Below, one piece after another: positions 13,501-27,800 of a stretch of DNA of 64,000 nt. Every line of letters begins with the position of its first letter. Position 1 is the first letter of the stretch. Origin of the DNA: Tiliqua scincoides (taxonomy: Eukaryota > Chordata > Lepidosauria > Squamata > Scincidae); assembly GCF_035046505.1 (NCBI RefSeq), contig NC_089822.1, forward strand, positions 113,911,307-113,975,306, given 5' to 3'. The notes below the pieces were generated by a model. It made no database searches. It worked only from the letters and a program-made list of their open reading frames with translations, and was not told where the DNA came from. The position numbers and the translations under genes are program-made.

Positions 13501-16500
13501 TCCCCATCACCTGCCAACATACGCTTCTGAGGATAATGTAGAACATAAAGCCCTTCAGAATTGCCCAGCAACCATCTAACACTCTCTTCAGTCTAAAATA
13601 GTTGGAAAAGCAGCCAATGGTTGCTAAGCTACTGCCAAATACTTCTTGTTTTACACCTAGACCGGCAAAGATGTTATTTTAGACTCATCCAAGTAATGCC
13701 AAACACCTGCTTTCTTTGCTTTCATTCAAATTTTCAAGAATTCTTGTGCCAAGTACAACTGATCACAGACAGCAATCTTTAAAAACAAGGAACAATGTTT
13801 GTTAGGCAGGTAAGATCTGTCAAATGCCCCAACACACTATTAACACCTCATCTTATTAACATCCACCTATTAACAAGTGGAGCCTGGGAGGTGAAGGGCC
13901 AGAGAGAGGCCAGACCAGGAAAGAATCCAGCTAGTCTATGAAAGACTAGAACTATTCAAATGTAAAAATCCCTGGGGGGGGGGGGGGTTAAACAGCCTGC
14001 CTATGTAAACCGCCTTGGATTAAAGTCTGAGGACCAAAGAAAGTCGGTATATAAATACCTGTATAAATAAATAAATAAATCCCTTAATCACCTGTTTCTC
14101 CTGCTCCTCTTCTTGTGTCAGTTTGTGCACCACTTTCTAAAAGAAGAGGAAAAGGATTGGATATGGCTACTGGAAAGTAAGAGAAGTACTGACAGTTGAG
14201 GCCAATATTGAATCCAGAAAATAAGAAACATGGGATAGATAAGTGAATGTTAAGAACATAACATAAGAACATAAGAACAGCCCCACTGGATCAGGCCATA
14301 GGCCCATCTAGTCCAGCTTCCTGTATCTCACAGCGGCCCACCAAATGCCCCAGGGAGCACACCAGATAACAAGAGACCTCATCCTGGTGCTCTCCCCTAC
14401 ATCTGGCATTCTGACTTAACCCATTCCTAAAATCAGGAGGTTGCGCATACACATCATGGCTTGTACCCCATAATGGATTTTTCCTCCAGAAACTTGTCCA
14501 ATCCCCTTTTAAAGGCGTCTAGGCTAGACGCCATCACCACATCCTGTGGCAAGGAGTTCCACAGACCGACCACACGCTGAGTAAAGAAATATTTTCTTTT
14601 GTCTGTCCTAACCCGCCCAACACTCAATTTTAGTGGATGTCCCCTGGTTCTGGTATTATGTGAGAGTGTAAAGAGCATCTCCCTATCCACTCTGTCCATC
14701 CCCTGCATAATTTTGTATGTCTCAATCATGTCCCCCCTCAGGCGTCTCTTTTCTAGGCTGAAGAGGCCCAAACGCCGTAGCCTTTCCTCATAAGGAAGGT
14801 GCCCCAGCCCCGTAATCATCTTAGTCGCTCTCTTTTGCACCTTTTCCATTTCCACTATGTCTTTTTTGAGATGTGGCGACCAGAACTGGACACAATACTC
14901 CAGGTGTGGCCTTACCATCGATTTGTACAACGGCATTATAATACTAGTCGTCTTGTTCTCAATACCTTTTCTAATGATCCCAAGCATAGAATTGGCCTTC
15001 TTCACTGCCACCGCACATTGGGTCGACACTTTCATCGACCTGTCCACCACCACCCCAAGATCTCTCTCCTGATCTGTCACAGACAGCTCAGAACCCATCA
15101 GCCTATATCTAAAGTTTTGATTTTTTGCCCCAATGTGCATGACTTTACACTTACTGACATTGAAGTGCATCTGCCATTTTGCTGCCCATTCTGCCAGTCT
15201 GGAGAGATCCTTCTGGAGCTCCTCACAATCACTTCTGGTCTTCACCACTCGGAAAAGTTTGGTGTCGTCTGCAAACTTAGCCACTTCACTGCTCACCCCT
15301 GTCTCCAGGTCATTTATGAAGAGGTTGAAAAGCACCGGTCCCAGGACAGATCCTTGGGGCACACCGCTTTTCACCTCTCTCCATTGTGAAAATTGCCCAT
15401 TGACACCCACTCTCTGCTTCCTGGCCTCCAACCAGTTCTCAATCCACGAGAGGACCTGTCCTCTAATTCCCTGACTGTGGAGTTTTTTCAGTAGCCTTTG
15501 GTGAGGGGCCGTGTCAAACGCCTTCTGAAAGTCCAGATATATAATGTCCACGGGTTCTCCCGCATCCACATGCCTCTTGACCTTTTCAAAGAATTCTATA
15601 AGGTTCGTGAGGCAAGACTTACCCTTACAGAAGCCATGCTGACTCTCCCTCAGCAAGGCCTGTTCCCTCAGCAGGCAATGTTCTTGTTCTTGTTGCTGTT
15701 GTTGTTATATAAGTGAATGTTGCAAACCAACTTTATGCTTAATGTTGTAACTCCCACTTTAAAGACATACAGCCGAATGATATTGTTCCCTTACCCTGTG
15801 TTGAGCCCCATCCTGCCCAATGGGGCTGTCTGGATCTGTGCCAGCAAAATTGCTGGTGCAAGTCCAACGAACACTTGTGTAGGGCTTTCAGGCCCAGGAC
15901 AGGGGTTAGGATATGGCGGAGGCCTCCTCCACCATCTCCACCCTCCTTCCCGGGCCTGAATCATCCCCTCCCTGCTCTCCCATGCCCTGAAACACCCCCT
16001 TCCCACTTCTGTCCTGCCTTCCTGCCACCCTCCTCCTGCCCCTGAGCTACCCGGCACCATACTTACTGGCGCCAGCAGCCATTCCTTGGAATTCAGTGCC
16101 AATAGGCTGGCACAGGCCTGTCCGCTAGTGCTGCTCACTCGTGGCGTATCAAAAAGCATTTACAGTGCTTTTATGACAACCAGTGCTGGTGCACAGAGGA
16201 TAGAATTGAGCTGTAAATGGACTGATTGTGAAATTGCTGAAACTAGAATCGATCAGCAACTTTGATTCTATTTATTTAGCTTATAAGCAGATCTCAGATT
16301 CTTCTCTGATTACAGGTGTTGACCTTGCGTAGCAAAGCTAAGAAGGATTAGTCATCACTACTGTTATGAACAGCCACTGTGCTTAAATTGTATACATTGG
16401 AGCTTGGCATAGACATGTCACAGACCTATTTGTAGGATTTGCATTTCATGGCCTTTTTGCCCTCACTGTTTACCATTTTTGTTCTCTGTACCTATGTGAT

Positions 16501-18851
16501 TGTGTATGCACATATCTGCTAACTAAGAACTGGTCCATTTGACAAAGTGGCATCTAGGCCATGAAAGCTCAAGTCACAAAATACCGGTTGAACCTTGTCA
16601 TCTGCAGATTTTATATTCATGGATTTGACTCAATGTGGGTCCCGTTGCGACCCACATTGAGGCCTGACCTGTACTTTCCAAACACAATTGAAGCATCACC
16701 CTTGTCATGTCTGGAGGGTGTTCTGAGGAGGGCCTTAGAATATCACCTATGGTTTTTTCGGGGAAAAACAGCAGTGATCTAAGGCCTTCTGGAGTCCATA
16801 GAAGGTGTTCAGAATCCCTCTGGATGCGACTGAAGCACAGATCCAGTCACGTTCAGAGGTGTGGATTTAATTATCCGCAGGTTTCTGCAACTGCAAGACT
16901 ATTGTCTTTCCAGTAAAAGACCTGCACTGCTACCTGTGCTACCTGCACTGCTACAAGACCAGGTAAATCTTGAAAATATCCAAAAAGGGAGGGGCCTGAT
17001 CAGGATTCAGACTGCAGTACGCGAGGAGGGGACATTTAGCCCTTTCCCCTTATCCTGTAATCCTGTTGAAAACAGCCCATCCAAAGTTGCTAAAAGCCCC
17101 AGGAGGGAAGTGGGCACCTCCTCCCCAACTCCCTTTCTGATTGTAGCCTCCCACAAAAGAGTAACATTAGAAATGCAGTGGGGAAAGGAACATGGTATCA
17201 TGTGTGATATAAACATTTGCCTTCAGTCCTGACTGGCAGGACTTAGGTGAACCCAGATAAGCTAAGGGAGCAATCCTATCTTGTGCTGGAACAGGGAAGC
17301 CAGGAGGCTTGTGCTGTATCCAGTGCAGGATAGGTGCCCAAAGTGGCTCAGCCAGAGGTAAGGGGAAACTCTTCCCCTTACCTCCAGGTAAGCCACTGCA
17401 GCCCCATGGGTCTCCTCAGATGCGCACCACCCCCCGAGGTGGCACAAGTTCAAGGAGAGCAGAGCGGCTTGAAGCTGCTCTGTGCTGCTTGAGAACGGGG
17501 GTTGGGATCTGGCATAACAGTCAGATCCCAGTCCTGCCTCCCACTCTCCCTGCCCACCCCTGGGACCGCCCTCCCCCTGCCCCATGAGGCTCCCTCCTGC
17601 CTCCTCCCTGCCCCCCCAGACCGCTGTGTTGGCCGAGCTTGGCTGACGCAACTTACCTGGGGGAAGCTGCGCTGGCATAGCTTCCTCCTGAGGAGGTACA
17701 AATGTGCTTTATGGCACATCTGCGACCCTCCTAGGCTGGTGCAAGGGACCTGCGCCAGCCTAACGTGCAGTTAGGATTGCGCTGCACATCTATCCCTTTC
17801 CCTGTGGCTATCTTTCAGTACTGGCCTCACAGTTCAATTTTACCAATTTCCCAGCATTCAGCATCCGCCTAAGATAAACAGACAGAGCATTACCAAAGCT
17901 ACAGGATCGTCCTGAAGGCTCTGTTCATTTTCTGAGTCTGTATCATTCTGGTCCACACCTGAGGAACAACAAGACATGCTTACAGCAGACTGAAAATGAG
18001 GAGTTGTCACGTTAGTTATTTTTATTTTTCACATTTTTATACTGCCCTTCCTCCAAAGAGCTCGGGGTGGTGTGCATGGTTCCTCCCCTTCTTTTGTCTT
18101 CACAACCCTGTGAGGTAGGTAAGACTGAGAGATAGTGACTGGCCCAAAGTCATCCAGGAAGCTTTATGACTGAGACGGGATCTGAACTAGGATTTTCCAG
18201 GTCTAAGTCCAACTCCTGAACCATGACACCATCCTGATTCTCCACACATTTGTCTGCTTACAATTTAACAGGTTTGTCCTTGAGTTGATCAGATCTGACC
18301 ACAGTGGTCCAAGTCCTAGTGACTTCTAGATTGATTACTGTAACACTTGCTATGTGGAGCTGCCCTTGAAGATGGTTCAGAAGCTGCAATTAGTGCAGAA
18401 TGTGGTGGCCAGGGTGGTTACTGGAGCTAGGTGGTTTGCTTCTGTTGGACTGCTGCTTCAGTGACTGCACTGACTGCCCATTCGCTTCCAGGTCCAATTC
18501 AAGGTGCTTGTTTTCACCTTTAAAGGCCTCACGGTTTGGGGTCAGGTTATCTGAGGGACCGCCTTCTCCCATATTTTCCGGCCTACCCTCTTAGGTCATC
18601 TGAAGGGGCTTTCCTGCCAGTGCCACCTTTCTCCCAAGTTAGAGGGATGGCAGCATGGGGATCAGCCTTCTCAGTTGTGGCCCCACAATTATGGAATTCC
18701 CCTACTGGGGGAATTAAGATCTACCCCCTTCCTCATGGTATTTTGTTGAGGGCTCCAAATGGTTTTTGTTTCATTCGGCATTTGGGTTGTTGTCCTCTTA
18801 TGCGGTATAGCAGTTCCCTGAATGTTAAATTTTTTTGTCCTTCTCCAATTG

Positions 18852-18892
<41 letters not shown>

Positions 18893-21800
18893 TTTATAAA
18901 TTGTATTTATTTAATTTTTTTTCTTTATAAATTTTAAGCCACCTTGAACATCTTGTTCCCTTACTTGGGCTGCATTGGTGCAGGAAAGTTGGATAGGATT
19001 GAACTCTAAGGACTAAATCCTAACCAACTTTCCAGCATTGGTGGACTGCCACTGCTCCACCATTTCGTGGCTGCCTAAACTGTTGGGTGGCAGAGAGGTA
19101 GGTGGGGGTGTGGGGAAAGAAGGTGTTCCGGGACAGGGGAGGTGGGGGAGTGTGGGGAAAGGAGGCGTGCCAGGGGAAAGGAGTGGGGTGGAAGATAGGT
19201 GGGACCGGAGGAGCTCTGCTCCTTCACATCCAGAGCCTCCGTGTTGGGCCGCGGGCCAGATGCGGAGGCTCTTGATTCTACAGCAGCCCAAGGGTTGCTG
19301 CAGAATCAAACAGCCCCATTGTGGGGCTACTTCCCTTACCCAGGGGAGGGTGACAAAAGTTGACAGCTGCCCTGTTGCGTGCAGGATGCCATGACAGTCC
19401 CTTTGCAAGAGGCAGCTCAGGACTGGGCTGCCTGCCTCTCATTTCTATTCAATCACTTCTGTATGGATGAGTCTCTGACCTCACCGTTGCACCCTTTATC
19501 CTGGATGTCTACCTATTGTTATTGCTATATTTATATACCGCTTTCAACAGGAGTAGTTCACAAAGCAGTTTGCATTATAAAATAAATCAATAAATGGTAT
19601 ACCTATGGACACGCCCTTCTCTCTTCCAAGACACACTATGCACAAATACTCAACTTACAGTCCTTGTTTTTGCAGAGGATGATGTATTTGCAGACTTGGT
19701 CGTGATTATTGCTGAACGTCCGCATCAGCACCACGGAATCTCTGATGCTCACCTTTCCATAAAACTTCTCCCGTAATCGGCGGACACTTTTCTCCAGCTA
19801 GGCCAGAAGTGTGAGATTACAGACAATAAATGAAAAACAATACAAATACTTGTTTTAGCATAGCTCTGCTTGTTCAACCTTTCCCCTTAAATCTATCCCT
19901 GCTAGAGCAACATTACTCCTTACTGAGCACTTGCACAAAATATCACCTGATTCTTTTGGCAGGGAAAGAGGGGCAAGAAGGACAACTGAAAAATCGGGAA
20001 ATGGACAACATTCATGGGAGGGGCAGGCTCCCTCCATGAGCGTGGTCCTGGTGCTCATGAATGTCCTGATGTCATGTCTACTGAAAGGTATTTGCTTGCA
20101 ACAGCCTGTTATGGCCCTGACACCCAGTGACAGCTATAGGGCTACTTGACTCTGCAGTAGTTCTTTAGCTGGCACAGAATCAAGAAGCCTCATGTCAGGC
20201 CATGCAGCCCGACACGGGGCTCTGAATCTGGTGGAGATGAGCTCCACCAGTCCCACCCTGCTCCCTCCCCCTGCCACAATTGCGACAGTGTGTAACAGTG
20301 TGCAACAGTGGTAAGCCAGTGCACACTGTTCTGGATTGGGCCCTTAGCCTTGTCATGAATATGTGCAGTTTAGGCCTAGTAGCATGGCAAAGCCTGAACC
20401 AAAGTAACCCAGTAACACAGAAGGGGCTTGCATCCTAGCTGCAAGGAATTTACAACTCAATGGAAGGTGATAAATGTAGCACCTCAGTAGCCAGAGAGGC
20501 GCCCAGGAATCCCCAGTGGGGAGGGGGAGAACTAAGAGAACTAGCATCCAGCCCCACTTCGAGAAGATTCTGTCCCCAAGAGTTCTGATTGGTCAGTTCA
20601 AAAAAGTACAGAGTCACATCATCCTCTTGGCATGAGAAGTATAAGAACAAAGCGCAAAGGGGTTTCTTGGTCTTCGTCTTTGGTCTTTGTCTCTTGGTGA
20701 GATAGGTGGTGGGCACACATCCTGCCCCACCAGGACCATGTGGCCTCATAGGTAACTGAGGATCTACAAAAGAAGCTGACCCAGGTGAGAATTAGGAACT
20801 AATAACGATAGCCAGTTAGCTTTATTATTTTATGCTGATATGTTTCCTAGAAGTTTTTATGCCTCTAGCATTTGCTGCCTTTTGTAACTTTTTGTAACCC
20901 TTTGTACTTAATAAAATAAAAACCCTTTTACCATATTGGTCCATTGTCTGTTGGGGACAAAGGTTCAGAATCCTGCCTAGCCATTCAGCAAGCTACCAAA
21001 AATCCTCATTGTGGACTAGTAACTTGAGGACTGAGACTTTAAGTAAAGAAAGTGCTCAGTGCTTACAAGGGATATAGTTAAGCCTAGAGGGTCTCGGTGT
21101 CCCTGGACTGAGGCACTGGCTCTTACAGGGTGGTGGCAGTACTACCGAACAGGGATCTTTGAGGGCTCTAGGGTTCAGAACCAACAACTCTGAGCACCCC
21201 AAAACCCTGGGAGTGAGACCAAGTATACAACAAGCCTCCAACAGAAAGTCCCTCATGAGCCAGAGCAAAGAGGCTCTTGCCTTTCATTGACTGCCTACCA
21301 ATGCAGGGACCATGCCAGGCAAGCAGTATCTGAGAAGCAGCAGAGTGCTTGGCTTTGAGCCCAGTGGCTTCCCCTGTAGGCATCCACACTCTGCAGTGAT
21401 GGGGTAGAGCCTGGGAAGGCAAGTCAGAACCAGGAGGCATAAAAGCATTCAGTAAGAGCTGGGACACCATTTCAATCAAGGTGCTCCCTTGGAGCTCTCT
21501 GTGATTCTGCAGCTCCTATTGCCCTCCAACTTCTCATGGGCCCTTGTGTGAGGCTGAAACAGGAGACACCCATATTTGGACTGAAGAGATTTAAAACTGC
21601 ATCTGACACATACTCTCACACAACTTGAGCCATCTGGACCTGGGAAATGCTGTCATGTCCCACCACTCAGGAGATTGATTTTACACTAGCAGTAAGGCAA
21701 GAAGAGAGAAGCCAAACTTAGGCCAGAAGGAAATACAGTAAAATGTCATGATGTTTTGTTCAAATGTATGTATGATGCCAAGATGTATCAATGCTGAATA

Positions 21801-24800
21801 GTGCTTATGAACTAAATGTTATGTTATGTAAGGAGAAAATGTATGTTTGCTCAGAAGCAGCCTTCTGCTCAAGCAGGCCCAGAGAAGCAACTTTGCTCTC
21901 TTTCTTTCTGAGAGGGTCTGTTTGTGCAACAGGCCACTGTAAGCAACTTAATGCTAAATGTTTACTCATGTTTACTTATGCTGAAACTAATCATTTATGC
22001 AAATGCTTGTTCATGCAATGTTATGAGTAAATTAGTTAGGTTTATATATATGATCCCATAAGACAAACAGCAGATACATTTCTGCCCTCTCTCTGTTTGA
22101 GACAGTTGGAAGTAGGTGAAAGGTACAGCTAGATATATTGGATATATATCATTCCAATTAAAAATGCTATTTGACAGCTAGCAAATAATTAGAGAGGACC
22201 CCAGCTAAAGGAATATCCAGTTTTAAGGAATGTCCAGGCAAACTGCCAAAGGAACTGATATGTCAAGATGAGTGGCTAATTAGCAAAAGTTGTATTTTGT
22301 ACAGTTTAACAGTATGCAATAGGAAAAGCTAAGGTGAATGTTAGAATGTGATTCAACAAGATTCCCTTTTTAGCCAAATAAACAAAGTACACAATAATGC
22401 TTAAGAACATATCAAATGCTATAAGCCTGAGTGTTTTAAGCATTTCACAAATAAACAAAGGCAAATTTAGGGGTATGCTCAGAGGACAGAGAGTGGAAGC
22501 TGGTCAGGCAGTCCTAAAGGGTGTTGCTCTTGGCAGCCTGCCAGAATGATGAGTTCAGAATGATCCAGTTGTCAAGAAGTTAATTGAATTGATAAATGGA
22601 GCCAGGCTGAACAGAGAATACACCCCCAAAAGCTTGGAAGTCAAACTGGACAAAAGGAGCAATTTGGACATAATTAAACCAGGAAAATAGCTTTAATAAT
22701 TACTGAAGCTATTCTTTAAAGTACAAGTATGGTATTTTAAGTGAATTTAATAATAAAAGTTAGTTGGAGTACATTCCAATTCTGTAAGATTCAAAGTCTT
22801 GTTTGATGTTTTAACTGAAACATAACTCATAAGGAGATTTGAAAATAATGAGAAGTCAGAGATTCACCTGGCCAGGAAATGAGTTAATTTAAAGAACTTA
22901 TCTCTTAGTACCACGAAAGAGACATAACTCAAATCAGTTTAAGAAAGTTTGAGCTAAGCAGCCATCAATCTAGTCTCACTAATGAGGACACTTGTAAATC
23001 AAGTCCAGCTAACATTGTGTCTCTAAGATAAGAGAAACACCTGCATAATGAGGTAATGAATTGTCTATGAAGTTGTTTAATTGGCCAACATTCTTGAAAG
23101 TCCACTGGTCAGCAAAACATTAATGAAGCTTCTAAAAGCTGACAGGAAAAGTTAAGTTTAATTAAAATAAATAGGAAAAGAGTTCTAAAAAGAGAAATCT
23201 TTATTTAAAAGTTAGTTTCCCTGTACAGAATAAATATATGTTTACTACTATACCTTGCTAACATCTCCTAAAGTACACATATAAGAGAAAACTTAGTTTA
23301 AACAATGCTGGCACACAGCCCCTATGAAGCCTGGTACTAAGAATGTTAAAGAGATGGTCAAGGTCAGGCCAATAGAAGAATAAGCAGAGACAGGCAAAGA
23401 GAGTAATAATTGGATGAACAGTGCCACCTCTGGACATGTTTTATGCAAATTTCTATTTTTCTTATTGGTCAGCTCAACCTAGCCAACCAAATGTCTGTAA
23501 AACGAGCTAATTAATTTCTAACAAATGAGAGTGTGAGATTTAGAGACAAAGAAGTCAAATTACTATTTAAACAATGTACACCTATGGGAAGTTTGCTTTT
23601 TCTCTGGGACACTGAGAGACCACAGCTCTCTGTGTTCCCCATTTTGAACCACCAAGAGAAGCCCATTGCTGGCAATGAATAAAGATTGAAGATAACCACA
23701 ATTCTAAGTCTGCTGAGATTGTTTTGAACCCTGATTCGCCGTGCAGCATCAGAAGAAGAAGCTGCAGTAGACACAGCAATGACCTTGGCAAAAAGGTTTG
23801 CACTGCAAGGTCTAAACTAGTTACAAGCATAGCAATCCGCAAGACTGGAAGCTCACCATCCTCTTGATCTGGCAGAAAGTTAGATGTCACTCCAGGGAGA
23901 TATTTGGGTTCTAATCCCATCTCCTGACTCAGGGAAAGTTATAGCCAGTTCTCACTTGACAGGCAGCACTGTTTGTACTCAACCACATAAGCAAAGGGTG
24001 ATGCCTGGTTGCAAGTTGGTCCTCCCAAATATACGTCTTGCCTCAGTCACCCATTTTTCAGTAATCTTTCATTAAGGCTATGTTCAAGGCAGGCTCTTTG
24101 TAGTGCTTTCTGGCTTTCCTGTATGCAGTCACATGCTGAAATGCAAGTGACAGTGAACCTAATAAACCAATTCTCTCTGCTTTATACTTCCTGTTTCTGC
24201 TGCATCTGGGTGTGGGCCTCTATAGTGAACAAGACTACCAAAATGAGAATCTCTTGGTTGTATAACATAGAGCAGGCTTGTCTCAGACAGTCAGTGCAGC
24301 TTCACCATCATGACCTCTGGAACCTACATGGCCACTAGAAAAGCTTAACCTGGGATGTGGACTGACAGCGCCAGTTTAGTTGACAACAAGCCTCAGCAGA
24401 GCAACAGGCCAAAAGGAAAACACTGGCACCTTGCTCACACCTATCCATTGGTCAAGACCATCCACTCAACCATGGGACATCCAGGGGCTAGCTTTAACCA
24501 GGTCTTGGTGTAGCTCTTGCTGACCAGTTTTGGGGTTTTGTGATTCCTGATCTGCAGTAACTCAGATGTTTACTTGTACAGGATGCGCAAGCCATTCATA
24601 AGGCTCATGGGGTGCAGGAGGTAATTGGTTCTGTCCCTTCAGACCTGGGGGATTCTGCATCTTTCTCCAGCCCTGCTGGTTCTAACAAGACTTAAATCCA
24701 CTCACCAAAGTTTGAACCTTAGTTTCCTACAACACTGGAAGCAAGAGACTGTGGTCTAAGCAATTCCAATTAACCAGGATAGCAAACTACAGTTTGGCCC

Positions 24801-27800
24801 TGGCTTGTGGGAACTGGTTTAAACCACAGACCCCCCAATTTGTTCAATTGGAAGAATGATGGCATGTGAATTAGACCTATATCAGCGTTCTTCAACCTTA
24901 GGGTCAGGACCCCAATGGGGTTGCAAAGCCTCAGTTGTGGGCTCACAGCTACCTAGGGGAATGAAAAAGGTTGAAGGCCACTGGACTAGAGCTCCAACAA
25001 GTAAAGGGGAAGGCATGTGGCGTACCCCCTCAGATATCAGGAGATTGTGTCCCAGTCCTGCTCAGGTTCTTAGCAATTGTGCTAAAATAACTTTCAGAAG
25101 TGCCATTTTCATGATAACTTTTTCTGTTCTCTCTAGTAAGAATATATGATTACAGTGAACAGTGCCGGGGGGGGCATTATGAGGGCAGGGAGTGGGCAGC
25201 GACTGACCTATACAGTAACAGTGGGTTTGGGTTATATGTATTCATACCACCAGTAGGGGGAGCAGCATATATTTAGTTCCTAGATTAAAGGCTCTCTCCT
25301 ACTTTAATTAGACTTCTGTTCAGCTTCTTCTCCTGTCTTGTTTCTCTATGTAACAATAGCTGCAGTTTTTCCTTTATTGTAAAATTCTTAAACAAACTCA
25401 GCTCTGCTGTGTGTGGGACCGATCAAGTCCCTCAGCTCTACCAACATGTTAAGGAAAGTATGATTTGTTGGACTGTCATTTCAGACATTATGCCAAACAT
25501 GGCGAAAGAAACTTAGGCTGTAATCCTATATACCATAGGTTCCCAACGTGTGGTCCAGGGACCAGAGGTGGTCCAGGACACCCTGAGAAGTGATCTGCAA
25601 AGTCTCAGAAAAAAAAGGATTGCCTTTGATCACTTCCAGCTTGCTCCCCCACAGACCACCAGAGAGGGCAGAGAATGCCCGCAGGCAGCAACAAAAGCAA
25701 CAACTCACAAATCTTCACTATAAATAATAAATCTAATAAATCTCTAATAAAGCTTCTCTAATTATTAAAATTTAATTGTATTTTTAAAATGGTTGGCAAC
25801 CTTCAGCCTCGAAAGACTATGGTATAAGCCTACAGCACCCAGTATTCCCAGGCGGTCTCCCATCCAAGTACTAACGAGGCCTGACCCTGCTTAGCTTCCA
25901 AGATCAGACGAGATTGGGCATGTGCAGGGTAACAGTTGCTGTAATTGTATTTTTTTGTGTGACGGGGTGGGGGTTTCATGCAGGGCCCATGAGAGGGGGT
26001 AATTTGTACCTGGATCCAGGGTCAAAAAGGGGGCCCAAGAGCCAAAGGAGGCCCACAGAAATTTCCTGGGATTTTGTATTTTCCAGTCTCACCCAGACTT
26101 GCTGCCCAGTTGGGGTGCTGGTGACTGCAGCTGCCACAAGCCATATGTGCTGGGCCAAGGAATGCATACATGACACTCCTAAACACGGTCAAATCTGGGA
26201 GAAAACTGGTCTGCTACAGTAGCTCTTTGGCTTGTGGATCTGCTTACCATGAAGGTGTGTATCAAGGAAACAGCTGTGGGACTACAGTTGCTGCAGAAGT
26301 ACATTTTGGTATGCACAGGGCACTTTCCATTCTAGTGTGCACCTAAATATGATGATCTAATTTTCTGCAATGGTTTTCTATATTTTGGAGACTTACAGAA
26401 AAATTTGAGAGACTTAGGAGTGTTTGGTTTTATGTATCACTGTATCTAGCTGCAAACACTGTGTGGGCAGATAGACCTGGGCACAACGTTTGGAAACAAG
26501 GTAGACCTGGGCTCCAAAGACTCTTTTTGCTGTTGCCATCCTTCCCCTGCCCTGTTTTGCTGCCTCCCCACCACTGTTCTGCCCAACCCTATTCCCCCCC
26601 CCCCCACACACACACTCTGTTTCATCCCTTTGGAAAAGGGAGCCAAAAGAAACATTGTACCACCAATAAAATTCCTATTGGAGGCCCTGGCTGCACGTGG
26701 TCCATGCCAATTCCAATTTCGGTCTCAGTGGTCCACAGGCTCCTAAAGGTTGGGAACCATTGCTATACACACTTGCCTGGGAGTAGGTCCTATTGAATTT
26801 GATGGAATTTACTTCTGAGTAGACATAGGATTGAGTAGTCCGCTATGTTTGGCATAATTCCTCAATAGACAACAATGGTTTGTGACTAGTCAACCAACTT
26901 GAATCAGAAACCATAGTCTGAAGTGGATATGCAAGCCATGGCTTGTGCTAACTATGGTTTTTGTGTGATGCCTGACTATCAAACCATCATTACAGCTGTT
27001 GCTCCATCTCTGGAGTCCCTTCCATCATAAAAAAAAAGAGGGTAATATGATGACCCTGAATATTAAGGGAATGGAAAATGAAATCACAAAAGTGCTCTGT
27101 GCTGTGGATTGGCATTTGGAAGCTCAAACCATGGTCTAGATCAGCAATCTCCAAAGTGGAGACTGCCGAGTGCTGATAAAGGGGTCCCCAGCACAGACGG
27201 AACTTACTGTTCCTTCCGGGGCCTTCTCTGCCACACTGCAGATCACCCCCGACCTTTGTGCTGGCCAGCTGCTTTTAGGGTCTGTCACCTCAGCAGGCTC
27301 TGCACTCGGATTTCTGGGCATGTGCAGCTGGCCAGTGCAAAGGTTGGAGGTGAATTCCATTCACCTGGGGGAAGGATCATGGTGAGTGACAGAACTGGCC
27401 CATGGGCTGGGGTTTTACGCCCACTGGTCTAGATTCTAAATAATAGTTTGTGCAAACCATGTGGTGGCATGAATCTGAACTGGGCCAGAGACATGAATAT
27501 TTAGGTTACAGAAATTACACACTTCTTGGCAAATATTTGTTGATCTGTGTGCATGAAAATCTAAGCTGGGGAGACAGCCCTGAAATTACACATGCCAGAA
27601 GTGCTTTTCAGTGGCAGGCAGATCAATAGATGGACTGATATAAGGAAATCCTGCTGGGCTGCTAGCAGTGTTTGTTCAGTGCCATTCCTCATCGCCAGGC
27701 ACTCAGCTCGACTGGCAAGTGAGGGCAATGCCCAAGGGTTCAAAATGGCAACAGAATTGCACAAGGGATTTCCCCTGTACCTTTGCTCTTGCTCCTACAG

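Larger units (their letters stand above)
25514..26838. repeat. Palindromic MITE split by a hAT insertion
   Basis: The left end GGCTGTAATCCTATA stops at the hAT element and the repeat resumes with ACACTTGCCTGGGAGTAGG, ending GACATAGGATTG. Rejoined, it is one copy of the roughly 90-base palindromic element found many times in the window. It is the oldest of three nested layers here. Confidence 0.7.

Noticed and set aside
14799-15389. 196-codon plus-strand ORF
   Set aside because: It is the antisense shadow of the CR1 reverse transcriptase on the minus strand.
20353-23780. A complete LTR retroelement
   Set aside because: Only LTR-like features were seen and no gag, pol or env domain. It is listed as a low-confidence fossil remnant.
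25826-25941. 5S rRNA gene
   Set aside because: The match is good but the 5S part is fused to a LINE tail, is flanked by a target duplication and recurs with the same fusion at 29050-29155. It is a SINE and not a functional 5S gene.
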